From Sclerodactyla briareus (lineage: Eukaryota > Echinodermata > Holothuroidea > Dendrochirotida > Sclerodactylidae), in assembly GCA_026419785.1 (NCBI GenBank), contig JAODTK010005682.1, positions 62,001 to 126,000 on the forward strand: a stretch of DNA of 64,000 bases. Reading direction: 5' to 3'. A program made the translations under genes and the position numbers. Numbering within the stretch: position 1 is the first letter of the stretch; each line of letters opens with the position of its first letter. Below, in pieces: positions 32,900 to 46,060 of the stretch. The notes under the pieces are model-generated. The model searched no databases. It saw nothing but the letters and a program-made list of their open reading frames with translations, and had not been told where the DNA came from.

Positions 32900-34439
32900 C
32901 TGGGTAAAACAAATATAGGGGAATATTAATAATAGGGCAGTGGCAGAACAGGAAAATTTACCAAGTTTGTTAGTTTTGGTCATCGAGGTTGCGTTCATAT
33001 ACATGCCGAATTTCATCAGTGCCAGAGTAGTGGTGATGATGATTGGAATATTTGAAATGTGAGGGATAGATATCTGAGTAATGAAGTTGGTGGTGCAAAT
33101 ATTGTCTATTGTCGAGATGCCCAAGTTTTTCTTGGGGTATTCCAAATCTTGCATCTTGAAAGCAAAGTAAGGTGATCTTTGGGGGTCCGCTCCATAGTCC
33201 CTGTCTCATTTTTCCCCCGTCTCATTGGTCACCTATCCAGCATAAAAATTGTCTCCTTAGTCCGAATACGAGTGCTACTGCAGAAACTAAGGTAGCTGTT
33301 GTAAACATAATCATGTGTACAATGCATGTCTCACGGCTGTATACTGTAGGCCAGCGAGCCTTCTTGACTGGCGGCACACGCACTACTTGTGGCGCTTTGA
33401 GGCTTCCAAAGGCGCGCGAAAGATAAAATACAGAAAAACATGTCGACAGTGGAAAATTTTTCCAAATGCTCTATTTAACAAACTAAACCGAGCATCAAAT
33501 ATGCAAAGCCTGGCAGCAATGTGACCCTTTATAACACTTGTTGCACATGGCAACCATTCATACGCACCAAACTTCAAAGAAATTACCATAAGCAAGAATG
33601 CAACTTTAGCCATGCAGTTTTAAGGTATGGCCAAAATATATCGTACTTTATTGTCATTAAACCTTGGATATTCCATATTTATTGTGACTTCTGTTTGAAC
33701 TTGAATTACAAACTTTTTCAAATTAGCACGAATCCCTAAAATGAGTGAAAAGTTGAAAAGTAAAAAATAAAAGGGTCCAAACCACATTCTGCACGGGGCA
33801 CTAGGCTTTCCCTCACCCCCCCCCCCCCAGTGGAGGGGCCCAATCGGGGCCTCCCAAATCTGGTCTCCAGACCTCAAAACCGTATGCTAAGCAGTCTGTT
33901 CCATGATCAATCCCAGCATTCCGAACTTATCAGAGGCGATACAAAGATCCATATCTGGCCTGATCAGTAATCATGCTGAATGCTGTTGATAAGAAAATTG
34001 TTGATGCCATTATGCAGCTGGGGTGTGCCTCACCGATAGTCTGAAAAGAATTATACATTGATCGGGTTTTTTCAAGAAAGTTTCTTGAAATAAAAAAAAT
34101 TGGAGTTATGGCCTATTAGGGACGTACTCACTGCCTTAAGGCTTGGGAATGCCCATTTTCTTGCAATTGGGGTTCGCAGACAAAAACATTGGGGCCAGAG
34201 GCAAAATTTGGCACAATTACGGCCTTTCTGTATTAAAAAAACAACAAATTAGGCCTAGCCAGGTCTATATCAAAATGGCAGTCAAATATGACTGGACAGA
34301 TATTTTTCAACCAGAAAGCCAAAAGGATTGGGATTTCCTTGACTCTTCTGACAAACCTATAGCCAAAACACAGACAGATGGGACGAGATTATACCAGCTC
34401 CATTATGGGCAACATAACGTGTGGCAAATTTCCCATTTT

Positions 34440-34790
34440 TCCCACAACCAACTAATAGGGTTCTGTACTCCCCATGAGAAAGAGAAAGCTACACACCCAA
34501 TTTCAACCCGTCGCCAACCATTCTGGAATTCGGTTTTTGTGTATAAGGTTTCAGAATTTGGACCTCTGGTGAACTCAGATGCCTCTGACCTGACACAAAA
34601 ACAATAGGGTTATTGTTACGTGATCATGCGAAACCACGTACAAGTATGTATGAGCTTCATCCATCCAGATGGGCGTTGGTCAACGGTTCGAGTTATAATG
34701 TTTACAAGGCAGGCGTCACATACACACACACATACATACACACACCACACTTACTGTCATGACTACATAGTGATTCCTTCAGGGGCGTAG
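34440..34790 (+). repeat. Dispersed repeat family C, first copy
   Basis: Shares with 49370-49820, in the same order, 'gagaaagctacacac.caatttcaac', 'aaccattct', 'gacctct' and 'aaaacaata.g.tt', and then 'gtatgagct.catcc.gatggg'. The 154-codon open frame ending at 34607 overlaps this element and is therefore not treated as a gene. Confidence 0.6.
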
Positions 34791-35493
34791 CGGTGGCTCT
34801 CTTGAAAAGAAGGGGTCCCATACCGCAATTTGACTATGAAAATGGATAAAATGCCAAGAATACAGTAAAATATAGTGCAATTTTGGACCTCTTAAATGGG
34901 CACAAACCTGTGTTAAAGGGCCAAACTGCCAAGAAAGGGGTCAAGGACCCTCAGACCCCTTATTAAATCGCTACCCCTGGATTCCTTCGACCTTCATCAG
35001 GAATGAAAAAATATCATTTGGGGGGCACATGATTTTCTAGGGGGGCAATTGGCCCACTGCAACCCCCCCCCCCAAGGGTGGTTTGCAGCAGGGGGGCAGG
35101 GGCCGTGCCTCCCGCCAGAGAAGCCTGAACCCCCCCTCTGGTTGGGGAATCTCTTCCAATCTCGTAGGGGAGCCCGGGGGGTTCGCTAAAATGTACCCAC
35201 CCCGACGAGGGGCCTAGCCGTGCCAGTATAAATAACTATTCCCAACCGTTATTAGTGGAAAATTATATATAAAGCTGAAAATTTCGGTGCTCCATATCTT
35301 TTAGGATACTCCCATATGCCAGGTTCCTCACTCGAGTTTGTTTAAGAGCAGCGTATCCATCCTCCTATCTCCAACAGACTATACGATTGTGGCCAATATA
35401 GATAACACAAAAGCCTTATGGATGGTTATCTTTGAAATCCCTGCATTAGATTAACGTACAGTCTGTTGGGGTGGGACGATCATTGCCATCTAC

Positions 35494-36245
35494 CGCCGCG
35501 TTTCCATGCACGCGGGGCGTGAGTTTTGGAAGATTCGTTTCCTGCACGCGGGCGGGCAGGGGGCGTTTTCTCGAGTCATGCACCTCTTCCCACTTTAGTG
35601 TGTATATGCGCTATATAAGCACCTATGTAGCCTACTATTATATTGCCATTAGTATTTTGTATTATTATTATTATTATATTATTATATTTATCAAACACCG
35701 AGCCTACTAGTGTTCTAAACCTCAACCGCCGCGTGTTTATTTTCTGAAAAACCAGTTCTGAATGTCCACGATTACGGCCCACCATTAAGACTCAAAATTG
35801 ACAGGTTTTTGGAGATTTAATTAGCAAATACTTGAATATCTCGTTTTAAAAAAAAACAGTAAATAATGGTTCAAATGGTGCTGTCCCGTTTTTTGAATAA
35901 TAGACCAATCTGTAATAAAATCTCATCCCAGTGTTAAACAGTTAGTGGATGGTTGTTTGGAACATTATTTGAACATGAAAATTGTCTTTAACGCTCCATT
36001 TATCCGTCTCCAAGCCGGTAAGATTGCAGGGAAATCCCCGGGAATGATTGCGAAATACCACCGGGGTACACGCGGGCGGTCGGAAAATCGCTGCATGACC
36101 GATTCGAGAAAACGCCCGCCGTCCCGCTCCGCCTCCTGACCAGACCGCCCCCGCGTGCATGGAAATGGCTCCATTTAAAATAACGATTAGCGATTTTAGA
36201 CGCCCCGCCCCCCCGCGCCTCACCGCGTGCATGGAACGCAGCCTT
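35494..36245. repeat. Inverted GC-rich modules with CCATGCACGCGGG cores
   Basis: Module one (35494-35585) contains TTTCCATGCACGCGGGG and 'gggcgttttctcgagtcatg'. Module two (36062-36245) contains the reverse complements in inverted order, with two further copies of the CCATGCACGCGG core near 36150 and 36225. The 470-base centre is AT-rich. Open frames across module two (- strand, up to 140 codons) have no recognisable protein features. The layout resembles a non-autonomous DNA transposon with sub-terminal repeats, though precise ends were not found. Confidence 0.65.
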
Positions 36246-38799
36246 AACCACCACTGTTTGTCTTTGTGTTTTATTGGTGTGCTCTCGGCTCTCACTAAGC
36301 AAATACTCCCACTGCCCAAGCATTTCCTGTGCAGTTATCAGGTATACCTGTGACCCTAATCTACTAAGTAGACTAAGAGCGCTGCTGAGAGGAAACAACA
36401 CCCTCCACACTGTGTATTTCATTTTCTTCGTTTTATTTTTTTTTCTTCGTCAAGAAAAATGTTACAAAAAAATCAAAACAGAAAAATGCAGGTCTTGAAA
36501 CACTAGGGGGCCAAGTGGTGAGCTTGGCGTCACCACTGCCGCCCCCCCCCCCCCCGCTTCCCCCCACTGCATTCCGTACGCGTCGTAAGTTTTGTGTTGC
36601 GGGTTACCGCATGCTGCGAAATTGTCCGAGGATTTAAAAAATAAAAAGACCTAAGAGATGTATACCCAAGGTAACCAAGAATAAAACGGGATATTAACAA
36701 ATGCTACCGTCAATAAATGGCAATTTTAACAAGCTTGAGAAAATCTTTACCTACCGCAAAAATTACAATATCGGAGTCACCTTCTTCCTCAAGTTCAAGT
36801 TCTATCTGTCCCAGTCAGCTGTGCCCCGAGTTTGCGTCAACATGTTAAGTTCCCTAAACATTTTAGGGATAAGAGGCAATCGTTTAGTGTCGCTCGGAAA
36901 TCCGACTCATGTTAGGATTCATAAACGCGCCAAGGCAAAAGTCGAATGCTCTCAAACCATCGCTGATGTGAGAAAAAGTGAAACTAATGTCTAATTTGTA
37001 TTTTAATACATGTACCACCCCTCTGAATATTAATATAACATCCAATCAATTAATTCTTGCCCTCACCTGTCCAGGAATAATTATATTGCCAATAAGCGCC
37101 TAGTTTTGGGCCGAACCTATATCACTTTATTGTATTACAAATACAATAATTAGGGATCCCCAAAGTTAAACCAGAAAATGAACGGGCATTCATACTCGCG
37201 ATGAAATGAATTCCGATTTGAAAGAATCAAAATTGGAATTGAAGAAGTGTTAATGGGTTCCGTTTCATTGATTGGGTTTTTTAACAAACAACAAACCAAC
37301 AAACAAATTGGGGGCCGCTCATACACCTTTTTCAGTATTATAATCCTAGTTCACAAGGTGTTGCAAAAACTTTGACCTCTGCTTATAGGGGGCTTACCTA
37401 TATACCAATATCTATACCAACCCCTCTCGTCACCCAGTTGGTCAGTTCCACAATGTGTTGAGTTCTCATGTTAACAAGGGCATGAGACAACCTCATAAAC
37501 ATACATGCACACCTGTGCACCAGCACAGGATTTCTTAAAGTTGGTCATCGGTGAATCTAAAGTACCGACAGGTACCGATAACGTGAACTTTAGTGACTCC
37601 CGGTGTGAGCCCGAGTCCAGAGGTCACATAGGGGAAACACACTAATCCACACCTGGGGAATGCTATATTTCCTCGAATAACAAGAAGGTTATGATTTCTC
37701 TCTCTTCCAAATCGAAACTTAAAAAAGAATGCGCAATCGACATTCTTCTTTCGGGAATTAGACTATCCTGCCGCCTACCAGACAAATCAATTTACAAGAT
37801 ATGTCTATAGCTTTATAACTTCGGAGTTTTCCCCAAATATAAACTACCTTGAATCATTTTTATATTTTTATTTCCACTTTGCAGCCATTTTTGTTTGATG
37901 CGAAATTTGGTGCCCCTTTCTAACCTAAGCTGAAGCTGCGCTGTTATCTGTACTTTTTAGCTCACCATTCTTAATTGAAAAAAAAAATCGGTATTTGAAT
38001 CGAGTTGTTAGGTGCCTTGAAGATTTTCATAAAACAAATTAAGAACACTACCAGAGATCTTTACACAATACTATCATATCAATCATCAAAATAATCAAGT
38101 GAATTTGGGGTCATATTGGAATATCCTCCATTCAATTGCCCAAGTACACTAGTTAACAACTTACGCTCACAGCTGATCGACAACCGGGATACCAATTTCG
38201 AGACACATATTGATACCTGACCCCTTTAAAATTGAAATGTTGCATGTAATAGCACCCTGAACGAGGAAGAACCTTTGGTTTGTTGTTAAGAATAGCATTT
38301 TTACCCTGTCTCTAAATTGCCTTCGCCAGACTTTCTACCTTTGGAACCACAATTGATAAGATATTGCTGATGTTTACAACACAAACATATGGGGGTGAAT
38401 TGTGCATATGTAAAAGGGAACATACGCCTTATTATATAGGGTCTGGGTGCTCTTAATGTTCTCTATGGAACGTCACAGATGTCATTTTGTGGAAAGGCGG
38501 ACTGTCCATAACAGTTCTAACATCATAGTCATCAGAAGTGCGAAAAACATGAACTAGAATGTGCGTTTTTAATGCGTGATATGTATACCTCCGCAGAAAT
38601 GGCTTCAGGGACCTCGTTTAAGAAGCCTTGAAATTATGTTCCGATTTTGTTCGTTTATCTTGGGATTGCCCTATCTGTGTCAGACCCCTCTAGTCATATT
38701 CTCCACTTTCTGTATAATATGACAAATTTAGAAAAATGACATGATCCTGCCAATTTGACTCCATAATTTGATCTCCTGGTGATCCTGAAATCAATCACC

Positions 38800-39190
38800 G
38801 TCCTGTTTTTTCAGGATCACTTGTCCCCATCCACCACGTTTAGGGGCGTGTGTAAATTGGACCAATTCTTGTATTGTGGCAAAAATCTACAATTGACCCT
38901 CGTTGCCTTGAATGAACGTCATGATCTCTGGGACACATCTTTGTCCCATCCCCACCCACCAAGTTTCGTGTGAATCTGTAAAATAGAGGCAGCAGACATT
39001 CAGTGATGCTCACTTTCGAACTAATCGCGTTTTCACTAGAGCCGGGGGGGGGCATGTTTACCAGTTTTAGATCAATCTGATGGAGCGTTAAGAGTTATTG
39101 CGCCCTAATGCCTAAAGTTTCCTGGCGGCGTGCGAGACTGACACTAACACACCCCCAAAACCATAATATCCCCCAGACACTTAAGTGGTG
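38800..39190 (+). repeat. Dispersed repeat family B, copy 1
   Basis: Contains, in order: 'caagtttcgtgtgaatc', 'aaaatagaggcagcagacat', 'cagtgatgctcactttcgaa', 'agcgttaagagttattg', and 'cccccaaaaccataatatcc'. The same string of motifs recurs at 44530-44990 and, more diverged, at 48560-49350. No protein is encoded. Confidence 0.75.
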
Positions 39191-42100
39191 CTGGGCTATA
39201 GTTATGTCATTTTGATGGCACCAAAGGTGTAGGCGACAGGGCATGGTTTTTCACACTTTGTAGAGACTGGGTTTCACAGCACTATTAGTCAACCAAGCTT
39301 CGCAGTTGTCAGTTGGTTAGACAGTAGTACAATCAATTGGGCGGATGAAGTGGCAACAAGGGGTTTTGGAATTAAAAAAAAAATCCAATTTCAATTTCTG
39401 TTTGACCTCACCGCAGACTTTTCTAAACAAATCTCAAAACCTCTACTCATAATGAATTTGATAATCCAAAATCATGTACACACTGTACTAATCCCATATT
39501 TTTTCGATTGTAATACCACTGAATGGACATGATACCTTTAGATTTCCGTTGTAACAGGCCATTGCAACTTCAGAACTGCAACAAGACGACAACAAATCTG
39601 AGACCGACTCCTAAGCAAGCGATTTCATCGCTCACCCCTCAACGAGAACCTCGTTGATAAGAATGAAGTTTGACTGAGATTCTAGACCGATATATCGATA
39701 TATGGTATAACGCGCGTGGCGAATGAAACATTTTCCTTGAGGATCCCTCTAGTTATTTTTTATTGTCCTGGATTGTGCTGTCGAGCAGGGACCGCGGAAG
39801 GCATTATAAAAGTGATGGGGCTAATCATTGTGAAAAAATTGCAGCCCACTATCTAAGCGGAGCTGCCAACCATCGTTTGGCACGGAGCGCCAAAGAAAAA
39901 AACCCGTTCACAGTGTGTTTTGAGCAGTAACAAACACTCCTAATATTGAGAGTTACGAAAAAATCACTAGAAACGGATAGCTTCTTGTTCCCCATGGTAA
40001 CTCAGAGATGCCGAATCTATTAGAAACAGGAATTTCGAATGGGACATTATTCGCTCACAGACTTTGAAGTTATGATTGCCTTTAAAAGTAAGACTACTAC
40101 TAAATTAGGGATCGCGGAAAAAAAACGTAATGGGGAACGAAAGGCGGGCGAGCGACCGTACGTCCTGGCTAAAACCGTGGTTCATCATCTGGTACCATAG
40201 TTTTCACCAGGCCTATTTAACATGTATGATAGAATGTTGGCTTACCCGTGGACGTGAACATTCACTTGGACGGCAATCGTTGAATTCGATCTAGCCTACT
40301 GAACTTGTTTTACCCTACTATTTACATAATCGAGAACAACAAAGCAAGATTCGCAGGTTTCTAACCCAGTGTTTATGCTGGCGGGTCCCCTCTCCATTTT
40401 TTTATTGGGGGATGCAATCTGAAGAGGGTTCTGTTCTCGAATTTAAATGTTCCGTTTGACGTCAAATTAATTGTGAACAATATTGTAAACGTAGAAATGG
40501 GCAAACCCCAACTAGTTCTTTAAATTACTCCTGGTCTTGCCCTGGCAGCCTGGACTGGAGGCGGCATGTCTCCAGGTCCCCTGTCCATCACGTCTTCCCG
40601 CCTTCCTACAATTACAGTTACTCTTGTGGTAGGACATTAATGAGCACTGATAGTTCATCTCGAATGATCCAAAACAATGGGCGGGACTTATTAACCACTG
40701 GCGAACCCAAGATTTTTTGTACAGGGGGGGGGTTGATGGGATCCGTGGTCACTTTCATCAAGGCTTTGGCTAAAGTGACCTCAAAGGGCCCCATGTCATT
40801 AGCCGTTTATTTTTCATTTTTATTTCATTTTTAACTTGGTTGGCTAAGGGGGGAGGGGGGATAGCTCCCCCCTGGGTACACCAATTACCCACTTTAGTCC
40901 CAATCCAGTGACTAATTTAGGCTTGTGTCAAAGACCGATTTTGGACACCAAAGTTTCCCCCCCCAAAAGAAAGAGAAATTACAGCTGCCTCTAATACTTC
41001 CATTCAAATATCCACAGTACGGCCGTATTACGATAAGTACTAGTTCCTTGACACATCACGTCGTAAGTGCGGCACAACGTAACGGTTATGCTGCATTTCG
41101 CGGTACTACCTGTTAAAATGATTGATTTAGCGTACGGGTTTCATCCATGAACAGTTGCAGTTGTTAAGCCCGCGCGGTAGTATTCACTCTACCGGGTACG
41201 TCCATTTCACGAGTGAAAAAAATGCGGTAGTATACGGTCAAATGGAATGCAACAGGCATATCGCACTGTGCGTTAGGAACGGGTGAATCTAGCTGGACAC
41301 ACACATTTCTGTGAAACTTGAAACGGGTAGGTTTATATTCATTCTTTCAGGTTAAGGCGGCCCACTTCCGTTCGCCTCAGGCGGCCAAAAATTCCCATGG
41401 CAAAAAAGTGCGGGGGCTAAAGCAGTATCCGCCGGGTCCCTGGGAGAGAAGCCTGTTTCGTTAATTTCTCACCCTCTTGTCATATTTTGAAATGGTTATA
41501 ATTGGGCAAAGGTTGGCTGAATGTTGGGGCGTTGTAGACATTCTATCAGGAAATCGAAGTAGTGTTCTCACATGGCACGGTCACACTTCGGATATTAGAG
41601 ATGTTGGCCCCTTTCTATGTATTTGTTAGGTGAGGCTGGAAGACACATTTATAGTACCCAGCATTTCTCTGGGGTCCATATAGCTCTGCACGTATGTCAG
41701 GTGTTTTAGCACAATTATTTGTTGATCGACTTGAGGGAAATTCCGGCTACACCACATACGCCGTAGTGATCACTGTTTATTTTGAATTAGTTCAGTCGAG
41801 ACCAAAAATCATGAATCTCGATGAGTTCCAAGCAGAATAGTTTATTCTTGAAGTTGAAAATGGGTGTTTAGTTCTTTTGTTAGTTGTCTGGGGTGAGTGT
41901 AGGACCAATGGTCTTTTTGAGAAATCAATGGGAAAATTCAGAAAAACCGGTTTTTCTATAATTTAGCTTATTAACACAAATTCCATTCCATGAGAATTTG
42001 ATTGAGTGTTTCTGGATATTACATGACAGTACATAAGGAAATTACAGACTTGTAGATAGATAGCATACCATACTGATTGATATCACTACTGTGATAGGTA

Positions 42101-42484
42101 GTCTTTCACTGCTTGTAGTTGTACAGAATGTATGACAGATCACACATCACAGAATGATACAACACATTTCTCAATGAATATAACACAAGCTGAAGTCCAT
42201 ACAAGTGTAAGATATGCCAGTATTGCACGAAATTTGCCGTGCGCACATAGCTCAACTCCATAGCTCCGTTACCTGCCCTGAGCAGGAATGTCATGACCTT
42301 GGCCAAGATGCGTGGGTTGTCGTAGAAAATCATTCCAGTCCAAAATAGATGGCGAAACCGAAGGGTATGTCTACATGTAACTAAGTTTTAGGCATCCTGA
42401 CTCCATTACATCATTTTTCATTTAATTGAGAGTCCAATTGGTAAGTGGTTTTCTTCTATGCCTCTGTAAAAAGTTGTGGTAACA

Positions 42485-42750
42485 CTACCACCCCTATCCC
42501 GGTGTCGTGTAAGAAAATTACACAATAATCGTTGTATAATCTGCAACCGGGATAGGTGTGCTAGTTACAACATTGTTGTGTAATTCACACAAAGAGTGTA
42601 CGTAATTTCTCAGATATCATTTCCATCGTGAGATACCGGTAGGAAGAACAAAAGACGAAAGGGGTTTGTACCATTGGTTAGATTAATTCTACCAAAGAGT
42701 TTACAAAAACGTAATTTCTCAGTCATTCATGTGAGATACCGGTAGGCCCC
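42485..42750. repeat. Inverted and direct repeats around CTATCCCGG and GAGATACCGGTAGG
   Basis: CACCCCTATCCCGGT (from about 42489) and AACCGGGATAGGTGTG (from about 42547) are near-perfect inverted copies. Downstream, 'cgtaatttctca..catt' followed by 'gtgagataccggtagg' occurs twice (near 42602 and 42711). Probably one small transposon-derived unit; ends unknown. Confidence 0.6.
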
Positions 42751-42769
42751 ATACTGTTAATTCTTCTTC

Positions 42770-43240
42770 TGACTTCCCTCTTCCCCCATCCACCGCACCC
42801 CTCTTTTCACTCACATCCAGCTATTTAAACACTCCCTACACCCCCTCCCATTCATCTCCCGCCACCTCCTTTACAACACTCGCTATATTACCCACTCTCC
42901 CCACTCCCCTTCTCCATTCACCCCATTACCCCTTACACTCACACATACTTACACACCTACACACACTCCCCTTCTCTCTCATTCATCTCCCACCACCTCT
43001 TTTACGGAACTCTATTTTTACGACACACTGCCCCACTCCTCTCTCATCCCACCTCCACCCCTCCTTTAACATCACTGCATTTACACACTTTCCCCACCCC
43101 CCTCTCAGCCCCTACCCCCCTCTTTTACATTCACTGCATTTACACACTTTCCCCACCCCTCTTATCCACCTCCACCCTCTTTACATTCACTGCATTTGCA
43201 CACTTTCCCCACCCCTGTCCATTCATAACCGCCACCATGG
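42770..43240. repeat. CT-rich tandem array, ~70-bp unit
   Basis: Units built from 'ttcactgcatttacacactt', 'tccccacccc' and 'tctca..ccacctccacccc' recur from 42780 on, becoming most regular at 43060-43220. Pyrimidine content on the + strand is very high throughout. No open frame of interest. Confidence 0.8.
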
Positions 43241-44529
43241 CCTTCACACTCACTTCATTACAGAGATGCTCCCCTGATCTCTCGATGTGATTTTGATGAG
43301 GCAGAGTACTGATAAGGGGTGAAGTAATCCTCTTCGCCGTCAGCGACCGTTCACACTTTCCCTACACAAATGTGCTATTAGCCCAAAATACATGCAAAAA
43401 CTGCCAATGTAACTCATGCATTCATATTCCAGAAAAGGGGGTAAAAAATGCGTAATGAATCGTTACGCATAGTTGCGTTCTCGCTTTTTCGCGACAGTTC
43501 ACTCTGGTTTTTGACACCCTGTTTCTTTTTTTTCGACACTTGCTCGTGGTTCGACACATGTTTTGTTTTTGGGACGTATTGATTTGCTTGATTTGCTTCC
43601 ACATCCTGATGGTATGATTCCATATTCTTGATGATTTTTACACTTCGCGCACCACACCTGCGCGAGCGTGTATCAACTCAAAGGAGCACGGCAATACAAT
43701 CAAAGTTAGGTCCGGTTTCTGGAGGTAGGCTGATTCCGCTTTTCAATTGGTTGCTTCGTTCTTCGAAGGCAAGAATTCTATTTTGAATGGGTTGAATATT
43801 TGATACCTTTTTTTCGATGGCTTGATTCCAACTTTGATGTTGTTACGTTTCGCGCTCCGTTCTCTAGCTTTATCATCGCCGAACTGCCGTGATCGAGATC
43901 CACATTGGCCGCTGTACTGAGCAAGCCACATCCTTGACATATCAAAGAGTTTAGTCAACACTCATGAATTTGCTTTGCTCACTAAAGGCTATCTGACGAT
44001 GAGAAGGATAGTCAAAGTGGTCATTGGCTTTCATGTTCTGAAATGAGTTCCTTAGGCTTGTGAACATGTACACTTTCTGCTGTAATACTCAGTTTCGGGG
44101 ACATTTAAACCGAATTAACCTTCTAATTGGGACATAATCCATTCGTCCTCCTGCTAAGAGTCCTTTCTCCAGTGTTGCATCCAATCCAAACAAGACGGTC
44201 GGCGGCCCCCGTTTTCCTTCCTCGCCGGTTGCGCGATCAGTGGTTTCTTTGCACCAGTCACCATGCAAACAATTGGGGCATGCAATTGTTGCTTCAGCTT
44301 AGCATTACAGAAACAAACTTGAATCCATGGTGCAGCGGGTAAGCTGTCGACGTGTATATCCCCGCAAGAAATGGCCTTTGTTGACCTTTTTGAAGAAAGC
44401 ACATCGAAGTTTATGTCCATTTGTCTTCTGGGTTACTTTGAAATGCCCTACCTGTTGTCAAGACCACTGTATTTTACCATTCTCCAAGTTTCGTTCGAAT
44501 CTGACAACGTTAGGACTCTCGGAATAAAA

Positions 44530-44990
44530 CGCAAATGTGACCTATGACCTTGAAATTACCGTCATGGTTTTTGGGAACCCCACTTTTGTCCCCCTCACAA
44601 ATTTCATGGGCAATCAGACTAACTCTGTATTTTCGCAAAAAAAAAAAAAAAAAAAAATTGACCTCCGGTGACCTTGTATCACCGTCATGTTTTTCGGACC
44701 ATTTTTTGGCCCCACCCACCAAGTTTCATGTAAATCGGACCAAAACACTGTTTTTTTCGTTCAAAACCTGCAAAATAGAGGGCAGCAAACATGCAGTGAT
44801 GCCACTTCCGAGATTCTCACTCATCCGAGATTTTGCTAGGACAGCCAGTGTACAAGTTTCAAGATCGATGGGATAAAGCGTTAAAGAGTTTTATGCGGCT
44901 AACGCCTGAAGTATCCGGAGGCGCGGCGGCGGAGAACGCGGCTACAACCCCCAAAACCATAATATCCCCGCACACTTACAGTTTTTTGCG
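44530..44990 (+). repeat. Dispersed repeat family B, copy 2
   Basis: Includes 'ccaagtttcatgtaaatcgg', 'aaaatagagggcagcaaaca', 'tgcagtgatgccacttccga', 'agcgttaaagagttttatgc' and 'cccccaaaaccataatatcc'. Closest to the copy at 38800. An A18-19 run interrupts its first half at 44638. Confidence 0.75.
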
Positions 44991-44999
44991 GATATAATG

Positions 45000-46060
45000 A
45001 TACTACTCAGTGACTATTTCGAATTCATATGGACTGATTGTTCCATGTCACCGAAAGAGTATGAGTTTCGTGGAAACGTTGACTAAAATTGCATGAATTA
45101 TGCAACTGAGACACAATATTGAACTTTCCCGCTTGACTCCTTTTCTCATTTTGAAAACCTCAGGACCAGTCAATGGCGGAACACACCCAATAGCCTATAC
45201 GTGTTCCATGAATCCAACAACTTGAACATTTTTATAAACGAAGCAAATTATACACATTGAATAACAACCAGTTGACTCGAGTCAATGTTGAAATTTGAAA
45301 TTGAAGTTTGGAATAAATTATGCCAAAACAAATAGATGCAATGAATGACCTCCATGGCCTGCCGTCTTGTTAAAAAAGTTGGGGGAGTAAGGGAACGTAA
45401 AAATAGGCTATAGCTACCAAGTTTATGAAAAATCCGGCAAAACTTCACAATTATCGAATAAATATGCAAACTAGACCCTTTGAAGACCTCCCATGACCCC
45501 CTGAATCCATGATGAATGACAAAATTGGAACTAAAGGGAAACTATACCCAACAGGTTTCTATCAAATCCAAACCACTTTAGAATTTTGCATAATATGCCA
45601 CTTAAATATTTGAATGTCCTCAAGTGACCCCAGCTTTTTGTTAAAAGTTTTTGGGAGGAAGGTGACCATATCACTCAGTTTCGAAAAACCAATAAACTTC
45701 GAAAATTCGCATCGGTCATGCAAATTAGACGACCATTTAGCATATGTTATGCTGAAAATCCAATCAGCCCATCCACTTTATGTCTGTACCTATTGGGCCA
45801 AACCAAATCACCAAAACACCTACGGTTCATCCGCGTAATCTTGCTAGCGAGCAAAAAATACGAATATACCACAAGCAAGCAATGCAGTTTCAATTAAAAC
45901 AGCAGCAAAATTTTGAATTTCGCAGATTATGGCATATTTATGCAAATCAGTTTCACGTGCCCACCTATGTGCCAAACCAAATCACCATAGCACCTACGGT
46001 CATCCTTGATCTTTGCAACGAGCTCAACAATAAATTACATAAAATAGGATAGCTAACCTA
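45000..46060 (-). repeat. Dispersed repeat family A, inverted copy
   Basis: Read on the - strand it repeats the pattern of the blocks at 6.2, 22.2 and 28.2 kb: 'tttcataaacttggtag', then 'gggggtcatgggaggtcttc', then 'gtctagtttgcatattta'. Two sub-units near 45790 and 45970 share 'gccaaaccaaatcacca' and 'agcacctacgg' about 185 bases apart (+ strand). Confidence 0.6.

Larger units (their letters stand above)
32900..42480. other. Long interval without recognisable genes
   Basis: No exon or RNA gene could be supported. Contents include C/G homopolymers (33818, 35064, 36541) and a 154-codon open frame at 34143-34607 that belongs to repeat family C. It also holds a 'caggggcgtagc'-type repeat near 34780-35110, the inverted GC-rich modules at 35494-36245, a (ATT)n microsatellite at 35660-35690 and one copy of repeat family B at 38800-39190. 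Upstream exons of the SOD gene, if only 5' UTR, could lie at the 33 kb end. Confidence 0.5.

Noticed and set aside
34143-34607. 154-codon + strand open frame
   Set aside because: Its second half is repeat family C, which recurs at 49370-49820 without an open frame.
35942-36422. Overlapping - strand open frames of 125 and 140 codons
   Set aside because: They read through the GC-rich inverted modules; high GC makes stop codons rare.
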